From Syntrophaceae bacterium UBA5619 (GTDB lineage Bacteria > Desulfobacterota > Syntrophia > Syntrophales > UBA5619), in the NCBI GenBank assembly GCA_002424545.1, contig DIKL01000075.1:1-16867 (forward strand): a DNA stretch of 16,867 bases, given 5' to 3'. The notes under the pieces were generated by a model, which saw nothing but the letters and a program-made list of their open reading frames with translations, was not told the origin of the DNA and ran no database searches. Both the position numbers and the translations under genes were made by a program. Shown one piece after another: positions 1 through 7,641 of this stretch. Each line of letters begins with the position of its first letter. The stretch's first letter is position 1.

Positions 1-9
1 GAGTGAAGT

Positions 10-822
10 TTGACAAGAAAAACATTTGAATATCCTAACCTTACCTGTGCGTGCATGCTTCTCATGATCTCTCTCATGTTGCCGGCGCATTCCATTTCTC
101 ACGCAAAAACAGGAATAGAAAAGGGGATTGACGAACAGTTGCTGGAGGCCGTGCAGGGGAATGATTGCAAGAAGGTGAAGGACATGATCGCTCAAGGCGC
201 TCAGATCAATGCAAGAACGGAGTTCGGCGAAACACCCCTTCATATGGCTCAATCAAAAGAGATGGCGGAGCTTCTGCTCTTAAACGGCGCTGACATTCAT
301 GCCAAGGATGATGAATTTGGGATGACGCCCCTCTTCAATGCACCTAAGGAGATTTTTGAATTTCTGATCTCCAAAGGGGCTGATCCTAATGCCAGAAGTA
401 AAAACGGACTCACTCCCCTTGCCTGGTCAGCATACGGTGATGACTTGGATAGGATAAAATTACTGATCTCAAGAGGAGCAGATGTGAATTCCGCAGACGA
501 GTATTTAAAGACACCTCTTCATATCGCGGCAAACTGGAATAAGGCGGAGATTGCAGGTTTCTTGATTTTAAAAGGAGCAAGAGTGAACGCCAGAGATCGA
601 TCAGGCTGGATGCCATTGCACTGGGCTTCGCTTGAGGGGGGACCCGAAGTCATAGAGTTATTGATCAATAAAGGGGCTCAGAAGAATGCGAAGACCACCA
701 GATCCAGGAGTCTGTTCCCCGCAGGTTCGACCCCTCTCGATATTGCCGAAAGAGCCAAGCACTTTGACATGACTGTATTGTTAAAAAGCCAGGGATGCAA
801 GAGAGGGGAGGATCTGAAGTGA
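10..822 (+). CDS. Exported ankyrin-repeat protein
   Basis: The 270-residue product starts with a Sec-type signal peptide: basic residues at 3-4, a hydrophobic core around 14-25 and a likely cleavage after SHA near residue 33. The rest is about six ankyrin repeats, seen from repeated TPLH/TPL helices followed by LLLxxGADxxAK-type turns (GETPLH, GMTPLF, GLTPLA, KTPLH, WMPLHW, STPLD). Two of the early repeats look shortened. Ankyrin repeats bind proteins, so a periplasmic or secreted binding role is inferred; no catalytic domain is visible and the partner is unknown. The frame has a stop at 4-6, so translation starts within the window. TTG at 10 keeps the basic n-region, while ATG at 55 or 64 would leave a shortened signal peptide. 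The gene is more AT-rich than the operon after it and does not look functionally linked to it. Confidence 0.85.
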   Translation: MTRKTFEYPNLTCACMLLMISLMLPAHSISHAKTGIEKGIDEQLLEAVQGNDCKKVKDMIAQGAQINARTEFGETPLHMAQSKEMAELLLLNGADIHAKDDEFGMTPLFNAPKEIFEFLISKGADPNARSKNGLTPLAWSAYGDDLDRIKLLISRGADVNSADEYLKTPLHIAANWNKAEIAGFLILKGARVNARDRSGWMPLHWASLEGGPEVIELLINKGAQKNAKTTRSRSLFPAGSTPLDIAERAKHFDMTVLLKSQGCKRGEDLK

Positions 823-1080
823 GAGGGCTCGGCTTAATGCCAACGGCGGTTCCAATTCTTTTAAAATCAATAGTACGCATCAACCGGATGAACCAAAAAA
901 GGGATGCTGAAAGGGATGCGGCGCGAAGGGCAGGGCAGGACAAAAAGTCCCGAAATAGACCTTGACAGGAGGGGATAAAACGTGATAACCGCTCGCTCGG
1001 TTTGCCCCCCGTCTTCAATTTGCGCAGCAGCAACAGGGACACACGTTCTTTAATAGATAGAACCCTTTAGGAGTGATCAG
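823..1080. other. Intergenic region between ankyrin gene and hdrA
   Basis: This 258-base gap holds no convincing small gene. It contains the candidate promoter at 962-989, a small perfect 5-bp hairpin AACCG/CGGTT at 987-1002 (six-base loop) that would sit near the transcript 5' end, and the hdrA Shine-Dalgarno AGGAG at 1069-1073. GGGATGC occurs twice near 901-920. No clear terminator for the ankyrin gene was found. Confidence 0.5.
962..989 (+). promoter_or_regulatory. Candidate sigma70 promoter for the hdr/flx operon
   Basis: A perfect -35 hexamer TTGACA lies at 962-967. Sixteen bases further, GATAAC at 984-989 matches the TATAAT -10 consensus in four of six positions. It would give a leader of roughly 85 bases before the GTG start at 1081. 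The -10 is weak and the spacing is one base below the optimum. I saw no sigma54 site and no clear Rex-like palindrome in this gap. Start-site mapping would decide it. Confidence 0.4.
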
Positions 1081-4000
1081 GTGTTGAAAGATAATGAAAA
1101 AGTCGGTGCAGTAATGGTCGTCGGGTCGGGAATTGCCGGCATCCAGGCGTCCCTTGACCTTGCCAATTCCGGAATGAAGGTTTACCTCGTCGAAAACGGC
1201 ATCAGCATCGGCGGCGTGATGGCCCAGCTGGATAAAACCTTCCCCACCAATGACTGTTCGGCCTGCATCCTTTCCCCCAAGCTCGTGGAAGTCGGGCGCC
1301 ATCCCAATGTGGAGATCATGACCCGCCGGACAGTGGAAGCCGTGGAAGGCGAACCGGGCCGCTTCAAGGTCAGGCTGACCAAAGCCCCCCGGTTTATCGA
1401 TCTCGACAAGTGCACGGGCTGTGGGGACTGCGCCAAGGTCTGCCCCGTGTCCGTCAAGTCCAGTTTCAACGAGGGCATGGACGAAAGAAAAGCCACGTAC
1501 CGTCACTTTCCCCAGGCCATTCCGAGCGGTTTTGCCATTGACAAGCTCGGCACGTCGCCCTGCAAGGCGGCCTGTCCCACGCATATCAGCGTCCAGGGAT
1601 ACGTCGCCTTGATCTCGGCGGGCAAGTACAAGGAAGCCCTCAAACTCATCAAACAGGACAACCCCTTCCCCTCGGTCTGCGGACGCGTCTGTAACCACCC
1701 CTGCGAAGAAGCCTGTATGCGGGGCAAGGTGGAACAGCCCATCGACATCATGCATCTGAAGCGCTTCGTGGCGGATCTCGATCTGAATGACGAGACGCGG
1801 TATATTCCCGAAGTGAAAGAGAAAAAGGACAAGAAAGTCGCCGTTGTCGGCGCGGGTCCGGCAGGTCTGACGGCGGCCTACTATCTGGCGGCGCAGGGCT
1901 ACGGTGTGGATGTCTTCGAATCTCTGCCGGTGGCGGGCGGTTGGCTCGCCGTGGGGATCCCCGAATACCGCCTGCCCAAGGATGTCCTGAAGGCGGAAAT
2001 CAAGGTCATCGAGGACCTGGGCGTCAAAATCCACCTCAATACCGCGATCGGCAAGGACGTTCCGTTTGATAAACTTCAGAAGGATTATAACGCCGTCTTC
2101 ATCGGCTGCGGAACGGTTCTCTCCAGCAAGCTTGACATCCCCGGCGAGGAGATGCAGGGCGTCATTCATGGCGTGGATTATCTCAAGCGCGTGAATCTGG
2201 GCGAGAAGGTTTTTCTGGGCGACCGCGTGGCCGTGGTCGGCGGCGGGAATGTCGCCATGGATGCCGTCCGGACTGCCATCCGTACCGGCTCCAAGGATGT
2301 TTTCGTGCTCTATCGCCGCTCGCGCAAGGAAATGCCCGCGTCCCCGGAGGAGATCGAAGAGGCCCTCGAAGAGGGAATCAAAATGGAATTTCAGGTGGCC
2401 CCCGTCCGCATTGTCGGCAAGGACGGCAGGCTCACGGGGATCGAATGCCTGCGCATGGAACTGGGCGAACCCGATGCCAGCGGCCGCCGGCGTCCCGTGC
2501 CCATCAAGGGCTCCGAATTCATCGTCGAGTGCGACGCCGTCATTCCGGCCATCGGTCAGGCGGCGGACCTCGATTTCATCCCGGCCGCAAGCGGCATCGC
2601 CATCAACAAGTGGAAAAATTTCGATGTGGATCCGGTGACCTTCCAGACGAACGTTCCCGGTGTCTTCGCAGGCGGCGACGTGGTCACAGGTCCTGCAACG
2701 GCGGTAAAGGCTGTCTTTGCCGGTAAGGAAGCGGCCGTCTCCATCGACCGTTACCTGAAAGGCGAGGATGTTGCCGCGGGCCGCGCCAAAGACTGGACAA
2801 AGGACCTGGCGGACAAAACGGACATTTCCCAGGTCGCCAAGGTGATGCGGGAAAAATACCCTCACATGAAGCCCCAGGAGCGCAAAACCACATTCCAGGA
2901 AGTGGGGATCGGCTTCAGCGAGGACGCGGCTGTCCGGGAAGCCAACCGGTGTCTGGCCTGCGGCATCTGCTCCGAGTGCTATCAGTGCGTGGAGGCCTGT
3001 ATTGCCGGGGCCGTCAATCATGACGATACCTATGCGGAAGAAAACATCGAGGTCGGCGCGATCATTGCGGCGCCGGGCTTTGAGCCTTTTGATGCGGGCC
3101 TGCGCGGCGAATACGGCTTCGGGACCTACGCCAATGTGGTGACGAGCCTCCAGTTCGAGCGGATTCTATCGGCTTCCGGCCCCTATTTCGGTCATGTCCA
3201 GCGGCTCTCCGACGGCAAGGAACCGCGAAAAATCGCCTTCATCCAGTGCGTGGGCTCCCGCGACACCTCCTGCGACAACAGCTGGTGTTCGTCGGTCTGC
3301 TGCATGTACGCCACGAAGGAAGCGATCATCGGCAAGGAGCACGCCAAGGGGCTCGAGCCGACGATCTTCTTCATGGACATCCGGGCCCACGGCAAGGATT
3401 TCGACCGTTTCGTCAACCGGGCAAAGAACGAGTACGGGATCCGCTACATCCGTTCCATGCCTTCCACCGTCAAGGAACTACAACAGACGCGCAACCTGAT
3501 GCTCAAGTACGTCCAGGAGGACGGAACGCTGGTCGAAGAGGAATTCGACATGGTGATTCTCTCCGTCGGCCTCACGCCCCCGAAGGAGGCGGCGTCTCTG
3601 GCCAAGGCCCTGGGGATCGAGCTGGAGGAGCACGGATTCTGCAAGACAGGCCTGGAGAATCCTGTCCAGACGACGCGTCCCGGCGTCTTCGTTTGCGGCG
3701 CCTTCGGAGGACCCAAGGACATTCCGGAGACCGTCATGGAGGCCAGCGGCGCCGCTGCCTGCGCGGGAGGGTTGCTGGCCGCCCGTCGAGGCACCCTGGT
3801 AACGGAGGCGGAGCTCCCCGCAGAGATGGACATGCGGGGCACGGGGCCGCGCATCGGCGTCTTCGTTTGTCACTGCGGCATCAACATCGGCGGCGTCGTG
3901 CGTGTCCCGGAAGTCGTCGAGTACGCCAAGGGGCTGCCCAATGTCGTCTATACGGCCGATAATCTGTTCACGTGCTCTCAGGACACCGCCGTGAAGATGG

Positions 4001-5511
4001 GCGAAGTCATCAAGGAACAGAAGCTGACCCGCGTCGTCGTCGCCTCCTGCTCGCCCCGAACCCATGAGGGTCTTTTCCAGGAAAACTGCGAGAAGGCGGG
4101 GCTGAACCGCTACCTCTTCGAGATGGCCAACATCCGGGACCAGGATTCCTGGGTGCACATGAACGAACCGGACGCGGCGACGGAAAAGGCCAAGGACCTC
4201 GTGCGCATGGCGATCGCGAAGGCGCAGTACCTGAAGCCGCTCAAGCCCGGTCAACTGAGCGTCAACCATGCCGCCCTGATCATCGGCGGGGGACTGGCTG
4301 GTATCACCGCCGCCCTGGCGCTCGCGGACCAGGGTTTTGCCTCCCATATCGTGGAGAAGGAGGGTCAACTGGGCGGGAATTACCGGAAGCTGCACTACAC
4401 CCTCGAGGGTCTCGATACGCGGGAACATCTGACACGGCTGCTCGACCGGGTCCGGAAATCGGAATTGATCACCGCCTATACCGGCGCCGAAATCGTCAAG
4501 ATCGAAGGCTTCATCGGCAACTACAAGACCACGATCCGGATGAAATCCGACGAGCGGCAGTTCGAGCACGGCGTCGTGATCGTGGCCACGGGGGCCTATG
4601 AATTGAAGACGGAGGAGTACCTCTGCGGGCGGAACGCGGGCGTCGTAACCCAGCGCGATCTGGAGGAGATGATCGCCGGAGAGGACGAGCGGGTGAAGCG
4701 CGCCGGCAGCGTGGTCATGATCCAGTGCGTCGGCTCGCGTTCTCCCGAGCGTCCCTATTGCAGCCGTTACTGCTGCAGCGAGGCCATGAAGAACGCCCTC
4801 AAGCTCAAGGAAATGGATCCCGGCCGGGACGTCACCATCCTCTACCGCGACATCCGGACCTTCGGGCTCAAGGAGGACTTCTACAAGAAGGCCCGGGAGC
4901 TCAACGTGAAGTTCATCCGCTACGACGAGGATCGCAAGCCTGAAGTCCGCGCCGACGGTACGGGACTGGTCCTCGAAGTTTTCGATCCGATCCTGAACGA
5001 GGCCGTCGAACTCAAGGCCGACCTGCTCGCCCTGAGCGTCGGTACGATGCCGAATCCGGGCAACGAGGAGATCGGCAAGATGCTCAAGGTGCCCACGAAT
5101 CAGGACGGATTCTTCCTCGAGGCCCATGTGAAGCTCCGCCCGGTCGATTTTGCCACGGACGGTGTGTTCATGTGCGGCATGGCACACGCGCCGAAGCTCA
5201 GCGAGGAGGCCATCACCCAGGCCAATGCCGCCGTGTCCCGTGCCTGCACGATCCTGACCAAGGACTTCATCGAGGCGGAGGGGAAGACGGCCTACGTCAA
5301 CAAGTCACGCTGCGCGGCGTGCGGCCTCTGCGAGGTGAACTGCCCGTTCCGGGCCATCGCCGTTGATCTGAACGAGGGCTGCGCCGTCGTCAACACCGTT
5401 CTCTGCAAGGGCTGCGGGGTTTGTACGGCTTCCTGCCGCATGAACGCCGTGGATCTGAACGGCTTCAACAACGAGGAGGTCATGGCGCAGATCGCCGCCT
5501 TCGCGATGTAA
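1081..5511 (+). CDS. hdrA: Long HdrA fusion with two HdrA flavin cores and an inserted NfnB/GltD-like module
   Basis: HdrA is the flavin and iron-sulfur hub of heterodisulfide reductase and the presumed bifurcation site. At 1476 residues this one is over twice the usual ~650. Order of parts: FAD Rossmann GSGIAG at 15-20 with the HdrA-type NDCSAC (C59, C62); ferredoxin cysteines C111, C114, C117, C121; then an NfnB/GltD-like insert with C161, C165, C200, C204, C208, C212, GAGPAG at 257-262, GGGNVAMD at 387-394, YRRSRKEMPA at 411-420 and the FAD motif GGDVVTGP at 531-538; then cysteines C624-C640 and the end of the first core (C723, C731, C736, C740, C741). A second HdrA follows: CHCG N-domain (C930, C932, C965, C990), GGGLAG at 1069-1074, C1216 and C1227-C1232, and a C-terminal two-cluster ferredoxin (C1411-C1421, C1442-C1452). 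The second core lacks the inserted ferredoxin and the NDCxxC motif. GTG start with AGGAG seven bases upstream. Likely cytoplasmic. HdrA identity is firm; how electrons run between the cores is inference. Confidence 0.93.
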   Translation: MLKDNEKVGAVMVVGSGIAGIQASLDLANSGMKVYLVENGISIGGVMAQLDKTFPTNDCSACILSPKLVEVGRHPNVEIMTRRTVEAVEGEPGRFKVRLTKAPRFIDLDKCTGCGDCAKVCPVSVKSSFNEGMDERKATYRHFPQAIPSGFAIDKLGTSPCKAACPTHISVQGYVALISAGKYKEALKLIKQDNPFPSVCGRVCNHPCEEACMRGKVEQPIDIMHLKRFVADLDLNDETRYIPEVKEKKDKKVAVVGAGPAGLTAAYYLAAQGYGVDVFESLPVAGGWLAVGIPEYRLPKDVLKAEIKVIEDLGVKIHLNTAIGKDVPFDKLQKDYNAVFIGCGTVLSSKLDIPGEEMQGVIHGVDYLKRVNLGEKVFLGDRVAVVGGGNVAMDAVRTAIRTGSKDVFVLYRRSRKEMPASPEEIEEALEEGIKMEFQVAPVRIVGKDGRLTGIECLRMELGEPDASGRRRPVPIKGSEFIVECDAVIPAIGQAADLDFIPAASGIAINKWKNFDVDPVTFQTNVPGVFAGGDVVTGPATAVKAVFAGKEAAVSIDRYLKGEDVAAGRAKDWTKDLADKTDISQVAKVMREKYPHMKPQERKTTFQEVGIGFSEDAAVREANRCLACGICSECYQCVEACIAGAVNHDDTYAEENIEVGAIIAAPGFEPFDAGLRGEYGFGTYANVVTSLQFERILSASGPYFGHVQRLSDGKEPRKIAFIQCVGSRDTSCDNSWCSSVCCMYATKEAIIGKEHAKGLEPTIFFMDIRAHGKDFDRFVNRAKNEYGIRYIRSMPSTVKELQQTRNLMLKYVQEDGTLVEEEFDMVILSVGLTPPKEAASLAKALGIELEEHGFCKTGLENPVQTTRPGVFVCGAFGGPKDIPETVMEASGAAACAGGLLAARRGTLVTEAELPAEMDMRGTGPRIGVFVCHCGINIGGVVRVPEVVEYAKGLPNVVYTADNLFTCSQDTAVKMGEVIKEQKLTRVVVASCSPRTHEGLFQENCEKAGLNRYLFEMANIRDQDSWVHMNEPDAATEKAKDLVRMAIAKAQYLKPLKPGQLSVNHAALIIGGGLAGITAALALADQGFASHIVEKEGQLGGNYRKLHYTLEGLDTREHLTRLLDRVRKSELITAYTGAEIVKIEGFIGNYKTTIRMKSDERQFEHGVVIVATGAYELKTEEYLCGRNAGVVTQRDLEEMIAGEDERVKRAGSVVMIQCVGSRSPERPYCSRYCCSEAMKNALKLKEMDPGRDVTILYRDIRTFGLKEDFYKKARELNVKFIRYDEDRKPEVRADGTGLVLEVFDPILNEAVELKADLLALSVGTMPNPGNEEIGKMLKVPTNQDGFFLEAHVKLRPVDFATDGVFMCGMAHAPKLSEEAITQANAAVSRACTILTKDFIEAEGKTAYVNKSRCAACGLCEVNCPFRAIAVDLNEGCAVVNTVLCKGCGVCTASCRMNAVDLNGFNNEEVMAQIAAFAM

Positions 5512-5532
5512 CTAAGACTCCATGGAGAAACT

Positions 5533-5970
5533 ATGTCTGAGAATCAAGCACCGTCCAGCTGGGAACCGAAGATCATCGCCATTGTCTGCAACTGGTGTAC
5601 CTATGCGGGTGCGGACCTGGCCGGGATCAGCCGTATTCAGTATCCCCCGAACGTCCGCATCATCCGCGTTCCGTGTACGGGGAGGATCAATCCGTTTTAC
5701 GTCGTCAAGGCCCTGCAGGCCGGGGCGGACGGGGTTCTGGTTTCGGGGTGCCACCCCGGCGAATGCCACTATCTGACGGGGAACCTTTCCGCGAGACGGA
5801 AATTTGCCACCCTCAAGCGCTTCCTGAGCTATATCGGCGTGGAGGGGGACCGGACGATGTTCACCTGGGTATCCGCTTCCGAGGGCGAGCGTTTCTCCCA
5901 GGTCATCAAAGGGGTGACCGAGGCCGTCCGGGCCCTGGGGCCGGCACGGAAGCTGGTCAAGCAGCTCTAG
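5533..5970 (+). CDS. flxD: MvhD/FlxD-type [2Fe-2S] electron-transfer subunit
   Basis: This 145-residue protein matches the MvhD family (hydrogenase iron-sulfur subunit), which passes electrons from an input module to HdrA, through a [2Fe-2S] cluster in characterised members. The family cysteines are present: C19 and C22 (VCNWCTYAGADLAG), C48 (VPCTGR), C73 and C78 (SGCHPGECHY). The sequence is full length for the family and has no fused extra domain. It begins 21 bases after hdrA with a GGAGAAA Shine-Dalgarno at 5524-5530, as expected for a partner that docks on HdrA. No hydrogenase or formate dehydrogenase genes accompany it here, so the Flx NADH dehydrogenase subunits downstream are its likely electron source. 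MvhD family assignment is confident; the flxD name rests on context. Confidence 0.93.
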   Translation: MSENQAPSSWEPKIIAIVCNWCTYAGADLAGISRIQYPPNVRIIRVPCTGRINPFYVVKALQAGADGVLVSGCHPGECHYLTGNLSARRKFATLKRFLSYIGVEGDRTMFTWVSASEGERFSQVIKGVTEAVRALGPARKLVKQL

Positions 5971-6022
5971 GAAAAACGCGGGGTCGAGCCAACCCGCTTT
6001 GGATCATGAACTCCATACCAGT

Positions 6023-6026
6023 GAGG
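6023..6026 (+). promoter_or_regulatory. Shine-Dalgarno deciding the flxC-like start
   Basis: GAGG lies 11 bases before GTG at 6038. The longer in-frame TTG at 5999 has no purine-rich site at a usable distance, so the GTG is preferred. Confidence 0.5.
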
Positions 6027-6037
6027 AAATCAAAACG

Positions 6038-7057
6038 GTGGAAAATGTAGAGAAGAAACTCCGGGAAGAAGCGAAGCTGCTGCTGGCGGAAAAGAAGATC
6101 GACGTCCTGGTGGGGTATGAAGCGGGCACGCTGCCCATGACGGCCACCCCCTGCTTCATCACCGCGCCGGAGGAGGCGGACCGGCTTGTGTGGAACGCCT
6201 TTTGCGTGCAGAATCTGGCCAAGTTCGTCCAGGATCTGATCAGCCTCCACAGGGAATCGCAGCAGCGGGTCAAACCGGAGGCGCGGACCCGAAAGGTGGT
6301 TGGTGTGGTCGCCCGGGGATGCACGACGCGCTCCCTGGTAATCCAGCTTCAGGAGCGGCAGTTCAACCGGGATGACATCTTCGTCATCGGCGTTCCTTGC
6401 GGCGGCTATGTAGACAAGCGTAAGGTCGCGGCACAGGTGGCGGGGCAGGAGGTCCGGGAGGCGTCTCTCGCCGGCGATCGCCTCTCCGTCAAGACAGCCG
6501 GAGAGGCGAAAACCCTTTCCCTCGGTGGGATCCTGGCCGACAATTGCCTGACGTGCCGCTTCAACAACCCGGTCCTGTCGGATCTCATGATCGGCAGCCC
6601 GGCCTCGGCGATGGCGTCCGAGTCCGAGTATGCCGGCGTCGAAGCGCACGAAAAGCTTTCTCCGGCCGACCGCTGGGACTACTTCGAGAAAGAGATGGCC
6701 AAGTGCATCCGTTGCAACGCCTGCCGGCAGGCGTGCCCGTCCTGCTATTGCAGGGTCTGCTTCGCCGAGCAGAGCCAGCCGCAATGGGTCGGCGTCAGCG
6801 AAGACGAAACGGATACGCAAGTCTTTCAGATCATGCGTCTCTATCACATGGTGGGGCGTTGCGTGGATTGCGGGTCCTGCGTCGCCGTCTGTCCCATGGG
6901 GGTGGATTTGAGGACGTTCCTGAAAAAGCTCGACAAGGACGCCTTCGAACTCTTCGGCAACCGCGCCGGATCGTCTCTCGAGGACCTGCCGCCCCTGTCC
7001 CAGTTCAAGGAAGATGACCGGGAGGATTTCATCTACGATCCTCAGAAGGCGAAATAA
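6038..7057 (+). CDS. flxC: FlxC-like iron-sulfur protein, FrhB/FdhB-related with two ferredoxin clusters
   Basis: The N-terminal half resembles the coenzyme F420 hydrogenase / formate dehydrogenase beta-subunit (FrhB/FdhB) fold, with VGYEAGT near the start, RGCTTRS, VPCGGY and NCLTCR (C170, C173). The C-terminal half has two classical [4Fe-4S] motifs, C223-C226-C229-C233 and C275-C278-C281-C285, plus a cysteine-rich tail right after the first (C236, C238, C241). It likely relays electrons between the NADH-oxidising subunit and MvhD/HdrA in the cytoplasm. The GTG start at 6038 gives 339 residues; TTG at 5999 would add 13. The gap after flxD is 67 bases. I use flxC because the flx genes here read D, C, B, A around the hdr genes, the reverse of the usual A-B-C-D; that symbol is inference. 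Whether the N-domain holds a flavin cannot be told from sequence. Confidence 0.82.
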   Translation: MENVEKKLREEAKLLLAEKKIDVLVGYEAGTLPMTATPCFITAPEEADRLVWNAFCVQNLAKFVQDLISLHRESQQRVKPEARTRKVVGVVARGCTTRSLVIQLQERQFNRDDIFVIGVPCGGYVDKRKVAAQVAGQEVREASLAGDRLSVKTAGEAKTLSLGGILADNCLTCRFNNPVLSDLMIGSPASAMASESEYAGVEAHEKLSPADRWDYFEKEMAKCIRCNACRQACPSCYCRVCFAEQSQPQWVGVSEDETDTQVFQIMRLYHMVGRCVDCGSCVAVCPMGVDLRTFLKKLDKDAFELFGNRAGSSLEDLPPLSQFKEDDREDFIYDPQKAK

Positions 7058-7091
7058 CGTTCAAGACCAAACATCCAGTAACGGAGTCGGC

Positions 7092-7616
7092 ATGAAAACC
7101 TTTTTGGAAGAAGTCAATGAAATGATCGGCGGGGTTCCCATCCAGCGTTGCTATCACTGCCGCAAATGCACGGCGGGCTGCCCCCTGGCCTTCGCCATGG
7201 AATACAACCCCAACCGGGTCATCAAGATGATCCAGATGGGGATGAAGGAAGACGTGCTCGGAAGCTCGACGATCTGGATGTGCGCATCGTGCGAAACCTG
7301 CGTCACCCGCTGTCCGAATCAGGTGGACATCGCGCGGATGATGGATGCGCTCCGGCAGATGAGCATCGAATCGGGCCGCCTCGCGAAGGAGGCGAACGTC
7401 CTGAAGTTCCACAACGCGTTTCTCGCCAACATCCGCCTGGGTGGTCGGATCAACGAGCCCATCATGATGGTCCAGTACAAACTGGCCTCCGGCGACCTCT
7501 TCTCCGACATGGCCATGGGCATGGGCATGTTCATGAAGGGAAAGCTCTCCCTGCTCTCTCCCAGGACCCGGGACATGAAGGCCGTGAGAGACATCTTCGC
7601 GAAAACGAAGCCGTAA
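7092..7616 (+). CDS. hdrC: Heterodisulfide reductase subunit C
   Basis: HdrC carries electrons from HdrA to HdrB through two [4Fe-4S] clusters. Both motifs are complete: C20-C23-C26-C30 followed by Pro and C64-C67-C70-C74 followed by Pro. With 174 residues it has the normal length of a soluble HdrC. The frame is open back to ATG 7014, but that would overlap the previous gene and add 26 residues unlike HdrC. ATG 7092 has GGAG at 7083-7086, five bases upstream, and starts with the typical MKTFLEEV. No membrane segment is visible, so it is the soluble kind and not the membrane HdrE-linked type. hdrB follows after 25 bases. Confidence 0.93.
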   Translation: MKTFLEEVNEMIGGVPIQRCYHCRKCTAGCPLAFAMEYNPNRVIKMIQMGMKEDVLGSSTIWMCASCETCVTRCPNQVDIARMMDALRQMSIESGRLAKEANVLKFHNAFLANIRLGGRINEPIMMVQYKLASGDLFSDMAMGMGMFMKGKLSLLSPRTRDMKAVRDIFAKTKP

Positions 7617-7641
7617 AGAACTGCTTTAAGGAGGCACGCTT

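Noticed and set aside
1015..3021. 668-codon open frame on the minus strand inside hdrA
   Set aside because: It is an antisense shadow of a GC-rich gene with strong third-position bias. The translation is low-complexity, has no family motif, and hdrA on the plus strand is unmistakable.
3478..5187. 569-codon open frame on the minus strand inside hdrA
   Set aside because: Same reason: antisense shadow rich in D, H, L, V and G with no domain, opposite the conserved second HdrA core.
5957..6847. 296-codon minus-strand frame opposite flxC
   Set aside because: Opposite a gene with intact ferredoxin motifs; the antisense product has no recognisable feature.
7014..7091. N-terminal extension of hdrC from ATG 7014
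   Set aside because: It would overlap flxC, has no Shine-Dalgarno, and the added residues do not look like HdrC.
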